The position numbers were made by a program, and so were the translations under genes. The notes beneath the pieces are model-generated. The model did not search any database and was not told the origin of the DNA. It worked only from the letters and a program-made list of their open reading frames with translations. Shown in pieces: positions 1 to 6,900 of a DNA stretch of 9,383 bases (the stretch's first letter is position 1; the number at the start of each line of letters is the position of its first letter). This DNA is from Bacteroidales bacterium 45-6. GTDB taxonomy: Bacteria > Bacteroidota > Bacteroidia > Bacteroidales > Dysgonomonadaceae. Where the stretch lies: the NCBI GenBank assembly GCA_001897035.1, contig MKRS01000374.1, positions 1 to 9,383 on the forward strand. The letters run 5' to 3'.

Positions 1-543
1 GGCAACATGAACCCAAGCGTCATCGGGCGTGGAGGGCGCATCGTTGTGGACGAATTCAACCGGGTGGAAGGCTACGACAATATTTTCGCCATCGGCGACC
101 AATGCCTCCAAACAACCGACCCGGCTTATCCGAACGGACATCCGCAGTTGGCGCAAGTGGCTATCCAGCAGGGTACGCTTCTGGCAGCAAACCTCAAGCG
201 GCTGCAAGGCGGAAAAATCCTGAAACCTTTCCGCTACAAAGACTTGGGCAGCATGGCAACCATTGGGCGCAACCGTGCCGTGGTGGATTTGCCTAAGCTC
301 CACTTCAAGGGTTGGTTTGCCTGGGCAATGTGGTTGGTAGTGCACCTACGCTCCATTCTTGGCGTGCGTAACAAGATATTTGTGTTGCTCAACTGGATAT
401 GGAACTACATCACCTATGATTACACCATGCGACTGATCGTGTACGCTCGGAAAGCAAAAGAAGTAAGGGAGCGTGAAGAACGGGAAGCCCAAACCCATTT
501 GGGAGAAGACATCCTGAAGAAGAGCCACGAACTTCAGAATTAG
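1..543 (+). CDS. ndh: Type II NADH dehydrogenase (NDH-2), C-terminal part, 5' truncated by window edge
   Basis: This is the C-terminal 180 codons of a non-proton-pumping NADH:quinone oxidoreductase, a membrane-associated flavoprotein that passes electrons from NADH to quinone. The frame is open from base 1, so the ATG at 7 is probably internal and the true start lies upstream. Seen here: GRGGRI..DEFNRV near the start, then the second FAD-binding motif IFAIGDQ, in which the Asp contacts the flavin. Next comes HPQLAQVAIQQG, the conserved NDH-2 quinone-site AQxAxQ-type motif. A Trp-rich amphipathic or hydrophobic C-terminal region (GWFAWAMWLVVHL and following) is typical of membrane anchoring in this family, and a charged Lys/Glu-rich tail ends the protein. 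The N-terminal Rossmann domains are outside the window. The gene converges on trxB, and a hairpin follows its stop by 15 bases. The family call is secure; the symbol ndh is the generic one. Confidence 0.88.
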   Translation, partial: GNMNPSVIGRGGRIVVDEFNRVEGYDNIFAIGDQCLQTTDPAYPNGHPQLAQVAIQQGTLLAANLKRLQGGKILKPFRYKDLGSMATIGRNRAVVDLPKLHFKGWFAWAMWLVVHLRSILGVRNKIFVLLNWIWNYITYDYTMRLIVYARKAKEVREREEREAQTHLGEDILKKSHELQN

Positions 544-558
544 GATTGTAAACCAAAG

Positions 559-597
559 AGAACAGGGGAAAAGCTATTTCAGCTTTTCCCCTGTTCT
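559..597. terminator. Perfect hairpin between convergent genes, probable bidirectional terminator
   Basis: A perfect 17-bp inverted repeat (559-575 paired with 581-597) encloses a 5-base loop, atttc. It lies between the NDH-2 stop (543) and the trxB stop (619), exactly where two converging transcripts need to end. The stem contains a G/C run and an A/T run. No long U tract follows on either side, so intrinsic termination is inferred from stem strength and position. Confidence 0.8.
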
Positions 598-618
598 GTA
601 TAATTTCCTAAGGTTTGC

Positions 619-1560
619 TTATCCTTCCAAGGCCGACAAATAGCGTTCTGCCTCGATAGCTGCCTGGCAGCCGCTTCCTGCAGCAGTAATCGCCTGACGG
701 TAGTGAGGGTCTGCCACATCACCTGCCGCAAACACTCCGGCCACATTCGTCTTGGGGGTTCCTGGAACGGTCTTGATGTAACCGACTTCGTCCAAATCAA
801 TTTGTCCGGCAAAAATATCCGTGTTCGGCTTATGACCGATAGCTAAGAAAAATCCGTCGATGGCTATGTCAAACTTTTCTTCACCAGACTCTCCGGCACG
901 TTTCACCAGATGAGCACCTTCCACCCCGTTGTCACCAAACAAACCAAGGGTGTTTGTTTCGAAAAGCACTTCGATTTTTTCGTTTTTCAACACTCGGTCT
1001 TGCATCACTTTCGATGCACGGAGAGAAGGCTTGCGCACAATCAGGTACACCTTGCCCGCCAAACCAGAAAGATAAATTGCTTCCTCGCAGGCCGTGTCGC
1101 CACCCCCCACTACTGCAACTGTCTTTTTACGGTAAAAGAAGCCGTCGCAAGTGGCGCAGGCCGAAACACCCATGCCGGCATATTTTGATTCATCAGGCAA
1201 ACCAAGGTATTTGGCCGAAGCACCTGTGGAGATGATTACGGCATCAGCTTCAATCGTTTTTTCTCCGTCAATCACCACCTTTTTGGGATTTGAAGAAAAA
1301 TCAACCGAGGTCGCTATTCCCGAACGAGCATCCGCCCCGTACTTGGTAGCTTGCTTTTTCAAGTCTTCCATCAATTCTGTACCGGTGATACCTTCCGGAT
1401 ATCCTGGAAAATTTTCTACTTCCGTTGTTGTTGTCAGTTGTCCTCCGGGCTGAATCCCTTCATAGAGTACCGGACTCAAATTGGCACGCGAAGCATAGAT
1501 AGCAGCCGTGTATCCGGCGGGTCCAGAACCGATAATCAAACATTTTACTCTTTCGTTCAT
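619..1560 (-). CDS. trxB: Thioredoxin reductase (NADPH, FAD-dependent)
   Basis: This cytoplasmic flavoenzyme uses NADPH to reduce thioredoxin. At 313 aa it has the normal length for the low-molecular-weight bacterial type. Motifs in order: FAD-binding GSGPAG (11-16); the redox-active CATC disulfide (Cys135 and Cys138) within SACATCDG; the NADPH Rossmann motif GGGDTA (152-157); and the second FAD motif FAAGDV (277-282), followed by RQA. The 2'-phosphate site that reads HRRxxxR in E. coli is VRKPSLR here (175-181). It keeps the basic residues but not the leading His. The start ATG at 1560 gives the standard N-terminus with FAD glycines at residue 11; no clear Shine-Dalgarno precedes it, as is common in Bacteroidetes. 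It has its own promoter element about 32 bases upstream and so is probably transcribed separately from the ileS-lspA cluster. Confidence 0.97.
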   Translation of the reverse strand: MNERVKCLIIGSGPAGYTAAIYASRANLSPVLYEGIQPGGQLTTTTEVENFPGYPEGITGTELMEDLKKQATKYGADARSGIATSVDFSSNPKKVVIDGEKTIEADAVIISTGASAKYLGLPDESKYAGMGVSACATCDGFFYRKKTVAVVGGGDTACEEAIYLSGLAGKVYLIVRKPSLRASKVMQDRVLKNEKIEVLFETNTLGLFGDNGVEGAHLVKRAGESGEEKFDIAIDGFFLAIGHKPNTDIFAGQIDLDEVGYIKTVPGTPKTNVAGVFAAGDVADPHYRQAITAAGSGCQAAIEAERYLSALEG

Positions 1561-1591
1561 AAGGAATCTATTTTTGTTTCTCTATTAAACA

Positions 1592-1599
1592 CAAATTTA
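1592..1599 (-). promoter_or_regulatory. Bacteroidetes-type -7 element (TAAATTTG) upstream of trxB
   Basis: Read on the minus strand, this site is TAAATTTG, an exact match to the Bacteroidetes sigma-ABfr -7 consensus TAnnTTTG. It lies 31 bases before the trxB ATG, which would give a short leader of about 25 bases. A CTTG lies 16 bases further upstream and is a weak candidate for the -33 TTTG box, closer than the usual spacing of about 20. The call rests on the consensus match and position. Confidence 0.55.
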
Positions 1600-1629
1600 A
1601 AGCAAATATTGGTTGCAAGAAGAACTAAT

Positions 1630-1719
1630 TTAATAAATAATATCTATTTGGAATACCATTTTTTTAAATGCATCTATCACAGCAGATGGCATACGCTCAT
1701 GGGGTTTTCCGTCAAAAAA
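1630..1719 (-). other. Slippery heptamer and open -1 frame at the end of the small gene (possible frameshift)
   Basis: On the minus strand, bases 1719-1713 read T TTT TTG in the exact zero-frame phasing (TCT TTT TTG) required for tandem -1 slippage. After a -1 shift, reading continues as GAC GGA AAA and stays open for 27 codons to a TAA at 1630-1632. The shifted tail (DGKPHERM, AVIDAFKKM and following) looks protein-like and helical. The shifted product would be 123 aa instead of 107. I see no strong downstream pseudoknot or hairpin. The alternatives are a one-base indel in a homopolymer, either in the organism or in the assembly, or chance. Confidence 0.35.
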
Positions 1720-2000
1720 GATGCCATTTGGGGATTGTTTGCGGGAAAGAGTGACGCCAACCGATCGATTTGCCCGCTCTCCCAGCACTCGCGAATCATG
1801 GAAAAATCCCAATCCTGCCCCAAAGGGGCAAAAACAAGCAGTCCGGAATAAAACTCGGTGTTTTCTATCTCATTTCCATACGGATAATAACGAATCAGGC
1901 GGTTTTCTTCATCCAATTCGATGACGTGTCCCCTTAAAAAAAGCGTGGGGTAGATTATCGTATAATGAGAAAAATAACGTTTCATCATTCTTCCATCCAT
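1677..2000 (-). CDS. Small unrecognised protein at the end of the ileS-lspA cluster
   Basis: This is a 107-aa frame starting 9 bases after the stop of the DUF4296-like gene, so it is probably co-transcribed with it. In-frame ATGs also exist at 1988 and 1985. Those give MMKRYF or MKRYF starts preceded by GGAAGA, and I find them slightly more natural than 2000. I do not recognise the family. The first 60 residues are mostly beta-like: FSHYTIIYP, then a hydrophobic strand, ELDEENRLIRYYP, and TEFYSGLLVFAP. The layout recalls the small N-terminal beta domain of amidohydrolases, but there is no HxH metal motif, so no enzyme function can be claimed. The second half is helical, with many Trp and Asp residues, and contains a T_TTT_TTG slippery heptamer at codons 94-96. 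The in-frame ending is short (PMSVCHLL), whereas the -1 frame stays open for 27 further codons. Cytoplasmic; no signal peptide. Confidence 0.6.
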   Translation of the reverse strand: MDGRMMKRYFSHYTIIYPTLFLRGHVIELDEENRLIRYYPYGNEIENTEFYSGLLVFAPLGQDWDFSMIRECWESGQIDRLASLFPANNPQMASFLTENPMSVCHLL

Positions 2001-2009
2001 GTGACTTGA

Positions 2010-2819
2010 TTAACCCGTCACGCGGGGCTTTGTGATCGCACCCCTACCCTTTTTACCGTCTATTGGCATTGGTTTGGGTTTGGGGAGAGTTTTCTTGTAA
2101 TGCAAGTCATAAACATAAACAGGGGGCAGAACCTTCTGCGGGTTCTCCGCATAGATATATCCGGTGATTTTTTTGAGTTTATGCTTGCTTATTCGGGGTT
2201 TCTGAAACGAATAATACGCATTCCGATTCAAAGCTGTCCGTATGCTGACAGTCGTGTCTTTGTATTCGAACCGCACAGAAGCGTAGGCTTTTGCCCCGGA
2301 GGTAATTCCCAAAGTCTTGAAATTGAAGTCAAAAGCAGCGGTGTCGATTTGGGAGAATTTCAATGAATCTATTTCAAAACCAAAGGCCGAAGGACAACCA
2401 CGCTTGCCCAACATGACGGAAGGTGGCAGCGTAAATCCGTCGTAGGGCTTCCTCAGTTTCAGGCTCATGCTTTCATCTATCGTCAGCTCGCTTTGCAAGT
2501 CTCTCAGGCGTTTCGACACGCGGTCGTTGATCTTAAAGTAATCCTCTCCTTGAGCTGAATACCACACAACGGAAGAATCAAGCTCCGCCTGCGTGATTTG
2601 ATGCTTGGCCAGCACACCTGCCAGCAAGGAGTCTCTCGACTCGGGCGACACATACCGCGAATTTGCCTGGATAAGAGCTTGTGCCAAGTAAACATCGTAT
2701 AGCGTTTCTTCCATCTCCTGACGCGAAATCACGCCTTTCGGCCTGCGCGTGCAAGAGAAAAGCACAAGGATGCACAACAGGCAGCTCGTATATGTTTTCA
2801 GCTTATACTTCATCCGCAT
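2010..2819 (-). CDS. DUF4296-like lipoprotein
   Basis: This is a predicted lipoprotein of 269 aa. The N-terminus has basic residues, a hydrophobic stretch and a lipobox ending LVLFSC, so Cys23 should be lipidated by Lgt and the signal cut by LspA. The region after the Cys (about 26-110) has the features I associate with Bacteroidetes DUF4296 proteins: an ISRQEMEETLYDVYLAQ helix, an SRDSLL/AGVLAKH segment and a WYSAQGEDYFKINDRV segment. The rest is beta-rich and ends in a basic, Pro-rich tail (KPKPMPIDGKK). The residues after Cys23 are TRRPKG, not the acidic stretch of a surface-export signal, so a periplasm-facing location is inferred. The start at 2819 overlaps the end of lspA by 17 bases; an ATG at 2813 is equally possible and keeps the signal intact. 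The molecular function of the family is unknown to me. Confidence 0.8.
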   Translation of the reverse strand: MRMKYKLKTYTSCLLCILVLFSCTRRPKGVISRQEMEETLYDVYLAQALIQANSRYVSPESRDSLLAGVLAKHQITQAELDSSVVWYSAQGEDYFKINDRVSKRLRDLQSELTIDESMSLKLRKPYDGFTLPPSVMLGKRGCPSAFGFEIDSLKFSQIDTAAFDFNFKTLGITSGAKAYASVRFEYKDTTVSIRTALNRNAYYSFQKPRISKHKLKKITGYIYAENPQKVLPPVYVYDLHYKKTLPKPKPMPIDGKKGRGAITKPRVTG

Positions 2820-3435
2820 TCGGTTTCTGAAGAGATTCGGAGAGCGTTTTCCTATAAAAAATTAAAAGGATGAATATACCGACCGAAATAGCCGAATCCG
2901 CAATGTTGAAAATGGGGCTAAAGAAAATAAACTTGTTGCCTCCCACAAACGGAAACCAACTTGGATAGGCACCCTCGATGAGCGGAAAATAGAGCATGTC
3001 CACCACTTTGCCATGTAGCCAACCGGCATAGCCCTGACCCATGGGCACAAAGGAGGCGACATAGCCTTGGTAGCTTTCGCTGAAAAACACGCCGTAGAAA
3101 ACACTGTCGATGATATTGCCCAATGCTCCCGCCAAAATCAACGAGACACACGCAATGTAACCAGCTTTAGTCTCGGTTTTCAGGAGTTTATGTATATAAT
3201 AAAATCCGAAAATAACAGCCGCGATCCGAAAAAGCGTGAGGAACAGCTTGCCAATCACCTCGATGCCAAAGGCCATGCCGTTGTTCTCGACAAAATAGAT
3301 CTTGAACCAACTCGCTATTTCATACGAATCGTAGAGCGCCATGTGGGTTTTCACCCATATTTTGACAGCTTGGTCAAACAGGATGACAAGGGATACAACA
3401 GCAAAAGCTGTCACGTATTTTTTATTGACTTGCAT
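2803..3435 (-). CDS. lspA: Lipoprotein signal peptidase (signal peptidase II)
   Basis: This inner-membrane aspartyl protease cleaves the signal peptide of prolipoproteins before the lipidated Cys. It has four hydrophobic membrane segments: about 8-27, 62-81, 92-112 and 178-194. The conserved blocks are visible: LFDQ (19-22), ENNGMAFG (50-57), ALGNIIDS with catalytic Asp110, VVDM (144-147) and FNIADSAISVG with catalytic Asp180. At 210 aa it is longer than the 160-170 aa of proteobacterial enzymes. The extra length lies between the two catalytic Asps, which are 70 residues apart rather than about 20. The gene follows the DksA-like gene after 95 bases and overlaps the start of a lipoprotein gene, its probable substrate. 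The start MQVNKK gives the standard cytoplasmic N-terminus. Confidence 0.95.
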   Translation of the reverse strand: MQVNKKYVTAFAVVSLVILFDQAVKIWVKTHMALYDSYEIASWFKIYFVENNGMAFGIEVIGKLFLTLFRIAAVIFGFYYIHKLLKTETKAGYIACVSLILAGALGNIIDSVFYGVFFSESYQGYVASFVPMGQGYAGWLHGKVVDMLYFPLIEGAYPSWFPFVGGNKFIFFSPIFNIADSAISVGIFILLIFYRKTLSESLQKPNADEV

Positions 3436-3466
3436 ACAAAAAATTTAGCCATAAAGACCCCATTCC

Positions 3467-3489
3467 GTCTATTTTAGTAGCAAATAGAC
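3467..3489. repeat. Small inverted repeat in the leader between the DksA-like gene and lspA
   Basis: GTCTATTT (3467-3474) and AAATAGAC (3482-3489) form a perfect 8-bp stem with a 7-base loop. It lies in the 95-base spacer, 32 bases upstream of the lspA ATG. There is no U tract, so I do not call it a terminator. It could be an RNA hairpin that separates expression of lspA from the genes before it, or chance in AT-rich DNA. A near-match to the -7 box (GATCTTTG, 3522-3529, minus strand) lies just after the DksA-like stop and could provide an internal promoter. Confidence 0.35.
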
Positions 3490-3530
3490 AAAACTGAAAT
3501 CTATTTTGTAATATATGAACCCAAAGATCC

Positions 3531-3911
3531 TTACTTCACTCCACTTTGCTTAGCTTCGATGCTCAGGGTAGCATGAGGCACAGCACGCAACCTTTCCTTC
3601 GGAATCAGCTTGCCCGTCTCACGGCAAACACCGTAAGTCTTGTTTTCGATGCGGATTAATGCCGATTGCAAGTTCTGGATAAACTTCATCTGGCGTTGAG
3701 CCAAGCGGGCTGCTTCCTCTTTCGACAAAGTAGCGGCACCTTCTTCCAGCACCTTGAATGTAGGCGAAGTGTCGGTCACGTCGTTGCCATCCGAATTCAT
3801 AATCACCGCTTTCCACAAATCATATTCTTGCTTGGCCGTTTCCAGCTTTTCGAGAATAATTTGACGGAATTCTTCCAATTCTGCGTCGGAGTATCTTGTC
3901 TTCTCACTCAT
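3531..3911 (-). CDS. DksA/TraR-family protein lacking the zinc-finger cysteines
   Basis: This 126-aa protein has the DksA/TraR layout. A long alpha-helical coiled-coil region (about 8-90) is followed by a C-terminal finger-like module, YGVCRETGKLIPKERLRAVP. Classical DksA binds the RNA polymerase secondary channel and, with ppGpp, resets rRNA and biosynthetic promoters. Here only Cys96 of the four zinc ligands remains; the others are Thr99, Ser117 and Ala120. The fold would therefore have to be stable without zinc. The coiled-coil turn carries acidic residues (Asp41, Asp44, Asp47 in DGNDVTDTSP) that could correspond to the DksA tip acidic pair. The start ATG is preceded by AAGGA at good spacing. 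It sits 31 bases after ileS and upstream of lspA, so is likely in the same transcript. The family is secure; an RNA polymerase role is inferred, so no symbol is given. Confidence 0.88.
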   Translation of the reverse strand: MSEKTRYSDAELEEFRQIILEKLETAKQEYDLWKAVIMNSDGNDVTDTSPTFKVLEEGAATLSKEEAARLAQRQMKFIQNLQSALIRIENKTYGVCRETGKLIPKERLRAVPHATLSIEAKQSGVK

Positions 3912-3942
3912 AATCCTTCAAATTAAAGGGTTTGTAATGGTT

Positions 3943-6900
3943 TTAAGCTTTCTCAATATTTATGTGTATGACATATTCTTCCATGTCAACCTCTGTGCCA
4001 AGAACGCTATCGGCCAATGAAATATTGTCCGCCAGCACTTGGGAGGCGATGTAATTTTGATATTCAACAAAAGCCTCTTTCACCTGTGGCGCATCGCTGA
4101 TGACGACGTTGATCTTGTCGGTGATGTCGAAACCAGACGACTTGCGGATATTCTGGATGCGGTTCACCAATTCGCGGGCCGTTCCTTCCTTGCGCAGGGC
4201 ATCCGTCACGGTGATGTCCAAGGCAACGGTCAACCGCCCTTCGTTGGCCACCAGCCATCCCGGAATGTCTTCGGAGATAATATCCACGTCGGCAAGTTCT
4301 ACCACGGCTTTCTCGCCTGCTATGTCGAACGTGAATCGCTCGGAAGCCTCTAATTCAGCAATTTGTTCCTGAGTCATGGCTTGCACTACGGCAGCCAGTT
4401 GCTTCATAATTTTGCCATATCTGGGTCCCAATTTCTTGAAATCGGGCTTGACACGTTTCACCAAAATTCCCGCCGCACTATCCACAAACTGGAGGTCTTT
4501 CACGTTCACCTCACTCAAAATAAGCGACTTCACCGCTTCGATAGCTTCCCGCTGATGTGCATCCACCGTTGGCATCATGATCTGGGTGAGCGGTTGGCGA
4601 ACCTTGATGTTCACCTTGCGGCGCAATGCCAGCACCATGGAGGAGATGCTTTGTGCAAGCAACATCCTTTCTTCCAAAGCCTTGTCCACAACGGCGTTGT
4701 CACTCACGGGGAAATCCACCAGATGAACAGAAACCTCTTTGTTTCCAGTCAGATCGGAATACAACTTGTCCGAATAAAACGGTGCGATCGGCGACATGAG
4801 CCGGGCCACGGTTTCAAGGCAAGCGTAGAGGGTCTGATAGGCCGACAGCTTGTCTTTTGTCATTTCGCCACCCCAAAAACGTTTCCGGTTCAATCGAACA
4901 TACCAGTTACTCAAATGATCGTTCACAAAGTCGGAAATAGCACGTCCCGCACGGCTGGGTTCATAACTGTCATAAAATGTGTCCACATCAGCCACCAACG
5001 AATTGAGCAACGAGATAACCCAACGGTCAATTTCAGGCCGTTCAGCATAAGGAACTTGCGCCTCCAAGCCGGTGAACCCGTCCACATTGGCGTATAATGC
5101 GAAGAACGAATAGGTGTTGTAAAGCGTTCCAAAGAATTTGCGGCGTACCTCTTCGATGCCTTCCACGTCAAATTTCAAGTTGTCCCAAGGCGATGCGTTC
5201 GTAATCATGTACCAGCGCAAGGGATCGGAACCGTGCTTGTCAATGGTAGAGAACGGATCGACTGCATTTCCCAAACGCTTAGACATCTTGTTCCCATTTT
5301 TGTCGAGCACAAGGCCGTTCGAAACCACGTTTTTAAATGCCACACTATCTTTCACCATCGTGGAAATGGCGTGGAGCGTGAAGAACCAGCCACGGGTTTG
5401 GTCGACCCCCTCACAGATGAAGTCGGCTGGATACACCCGTTGGAACTCTTCTTCCGAAATGTTTGGATAGAACACTTGGGCAAACGGCATGGCTCCCGAA
5501 TCGAACCAGACATCGATCAAGTCAGTTTCCCGTTTCATCGGTTTGCCTGATGCTGAGACCAAAATGATGTCGTCCACATACGGGCGGTGCAAATCCAGTT
5601 TTTCGTAGTTTGCTTTATCTAAATTGCCGATTTCGAATCCTTCCCACGGGAATTTTTCCATGAATCCGGCAGCTATTGATTTTTCTATTTCAGCATACAG
5701 TTCTTTTACGGAGCCGATGCACTTTTCTTCTTTTCCATCTTCTGAACGCCAGATAGGAAGCGGTGTTCCCCAATAACGACTACGGCTCAAGTTCCAGTCT
5801 TGGAGGTTTTCGAGCCATTTCCCGAAACGTCCCGTACCTGTCGATTGTGGCTTCCAGTTGATGGTGTCGTTCAGTTCAATCAAACGTTCACGCACACCAG
5901 TGGTGCGGATAAACCAGCTATCAAGCGGATAATAGAGCACCGGTTTGTCCGTTCGCCAGCAATGCGGATAGCTGTGTACGTATTTTTCGATGCGGAAAGC
6001 CTTGTTGTCTTGTTTAAGGGCCACACAAAGGTCAATATCCAAGGTGGGAGCATCTTCAGGAAGGGAACTGTCGTACTGATTCTTCACATACCGTCCTGCA
6101 TAAGCTTTGTAGGCATCCACATAAACGCTCTCTTTCACAAAGGCATCATCGATGTCTTCGATTTTGTAATACTTTCCGGTCATGTCCACCATCGGACGGA
6201 TGTTTCCATCCTTGTCTTTCAGCAACATGGCTGGCACTCCGTGTTGTTTGGCCACCTTGGCATCATCCGCACCAAAAGTTGGGGCGATATGCACAATTCC
6301 GGTACCATCTTCGGTGGTCACAAAATCGCCCGTGATAACACGGAAAGCACCTTCGCCGGGATTCATAAACGGAAGGAGCTGTTCGTATTCGATTCCAGCA
6401 AGGTCAGAACCTTTCCATGTTGTATCAAGCACCTCGAAAGGAATAAGTTTGTCGCCAGGTTTGTAGTCTTCCAATTTTAGCTCAGCGGCCTTTGGATTAA
6501 AGAGAGAATGTACCAAATCCTTGGCTACGACAGCTGTCAACTTCTCACCCGTATAAGGGTTAAAAGAGCGAACCGCTACGTAAGTGATGTTCGGGCCAAC
6601 ACACAAAGCCGTGTTTGAAGGCAAGGTCCAAGGAGTCGTAGTCCAAGCCAAAAAATAGGCTGTTCCAAAACCTTCCATTTCAGGCTTAGGATTCTTTATC
6701 TTAAATTGGGCGGTTACAGTCGTATCTTTTTCGTCGCGATAGCAACCCGGTTGATTCAACTCGTGCGAGCTCAATCCCGTTCCGGCAGCCGGAGAATAAG
6801 GCTGAATGGTGTATCCTTTGTAGAGGAAACCTTTGTCATAGAGGTTCTTCAGCAAATACCACAAGGTTTCTATATAGCGGTTGTCGTAGGTGATGTAAGG

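Noticed and set aside
1351..1851. Plus-strand open frame crossing the trxB 5' end, its promoter and the small gene
   Set aside because: It spans two minus-strand genes and the spacer between them, and its translation shows no conserved pattern.
3912..3942. TTAATTTG resembling a -7 promoter box between ileS and the DksA-like gene
   Set aside because: It has a mismatch at a key A, and transcription would start within a few bases of the ATG; read-through from ileS is simpler.
4363..5097. Long plus-strand open frame (244 codons) opposite ileS
   Set aside because: It lies wholly antisense to the conserved C-terminal half of IleRS and is rich in His, Gln and Arg, as expected for an antisense shadow of a coding gene.
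5800..6480. Plus-strand open frame (226 codons) opposite the editing domain of ileS
   Set aside because: It is antisense to a well-conserved domain and has no recognisable family features; it is a shadow of codon usage.
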